This document shows, piece by piece, positions 63,984 to 64,000 of a stretch of 64,000 bases of DNA. Both the position numbers and the translations under genes were made by a program. A model generated the notes under the pieces. The model was not told the DNA's origin. It saw only the letters and a list, made by a program, of their open reading frames with translations, and did no database searches. Positions within the stretch are counted from its first letter, which is position 1, and each line of letters opens with the position of its first letter. Origin of the DNA: Humibacillus sp. (GTDB lineage: Bacteria; Actinomycetota; Actinomycetes; Actinomycetales; Dermatophilaceae); the NCBI GenBank assembly GCA_030452985.1, contig JAKDLG010000005.1, positions 1-64,000 on the forward strand. The letters are read 5' to 3'.

Positions 63984-64000
63984 GGCCGGAGCGAACTTGG

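Noticed and set aside
1-64000. CRISPR arrays, tRNA/rRNA genes, IS elements, attachment sites, prophage
   Set aside because: No regularly spaced repeats, no cloverleaf-like sequence, no transposase/integrase motif and no terminal inverted repeats with target duplications were seen on reading both strands.

Overview
This is a 64-kb, GC-rich chromosomal window from an actinobacterium. Codon usage and gene content fit a Micrococcales / Intrasporangiaceae-like host, but that placement is inference. Most of it is ordinary chromosome: a partial rpoD, an Usp protein, metX with a SAM-IV-type riboswitch, a DUF4192 protein, an EcsC-like protein, a MalY-type aminotransferase, an orphan PolA-like polymerase, a PAC2 protein, hrpA, a FemAB-like protein and a TM0106-type nuclease/helicase. 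There are two metabolic islands. The first (about 27.2-38.1 kb) is a purine/8-oxoguanine catabolic cluster: permease-UraD fusion, 8-oxoguanine deaminase, xdhABC, guaD and an IclR regulator. The second (about 38.2-52.8 kb) is a beta-mannoside/glycan utilisation cluster: ABC transporter, two GH2 enzymes, GH31, an HTH-less LacI-like protein, malQ and a ROK regulator. The most interesting signals are: (i) a leaderless 5-codon uORF (MRFSA*) followed by mutually exclusive hairpins upstream of an MFS exporter, which looks like a ribosome-mediated attenuator; (ii) a shared ATTCCA-N5-CGGAAA operator at both ends of the purine island; (iii) a UraD domain fused to the purine permease with apparent active-site substitutions; (iv) a headless LacI protein; (v) three tandem MmpS-like proteins; and (vi) an ADP-ribosylglycohydrolase fused to a phosphatase-like domain whose catalytic Cys position reads Gly. 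I found no CRISPR array, tRNA, rRNA, IS element or prophage. Everything was read by eye, with no database search or folding run.
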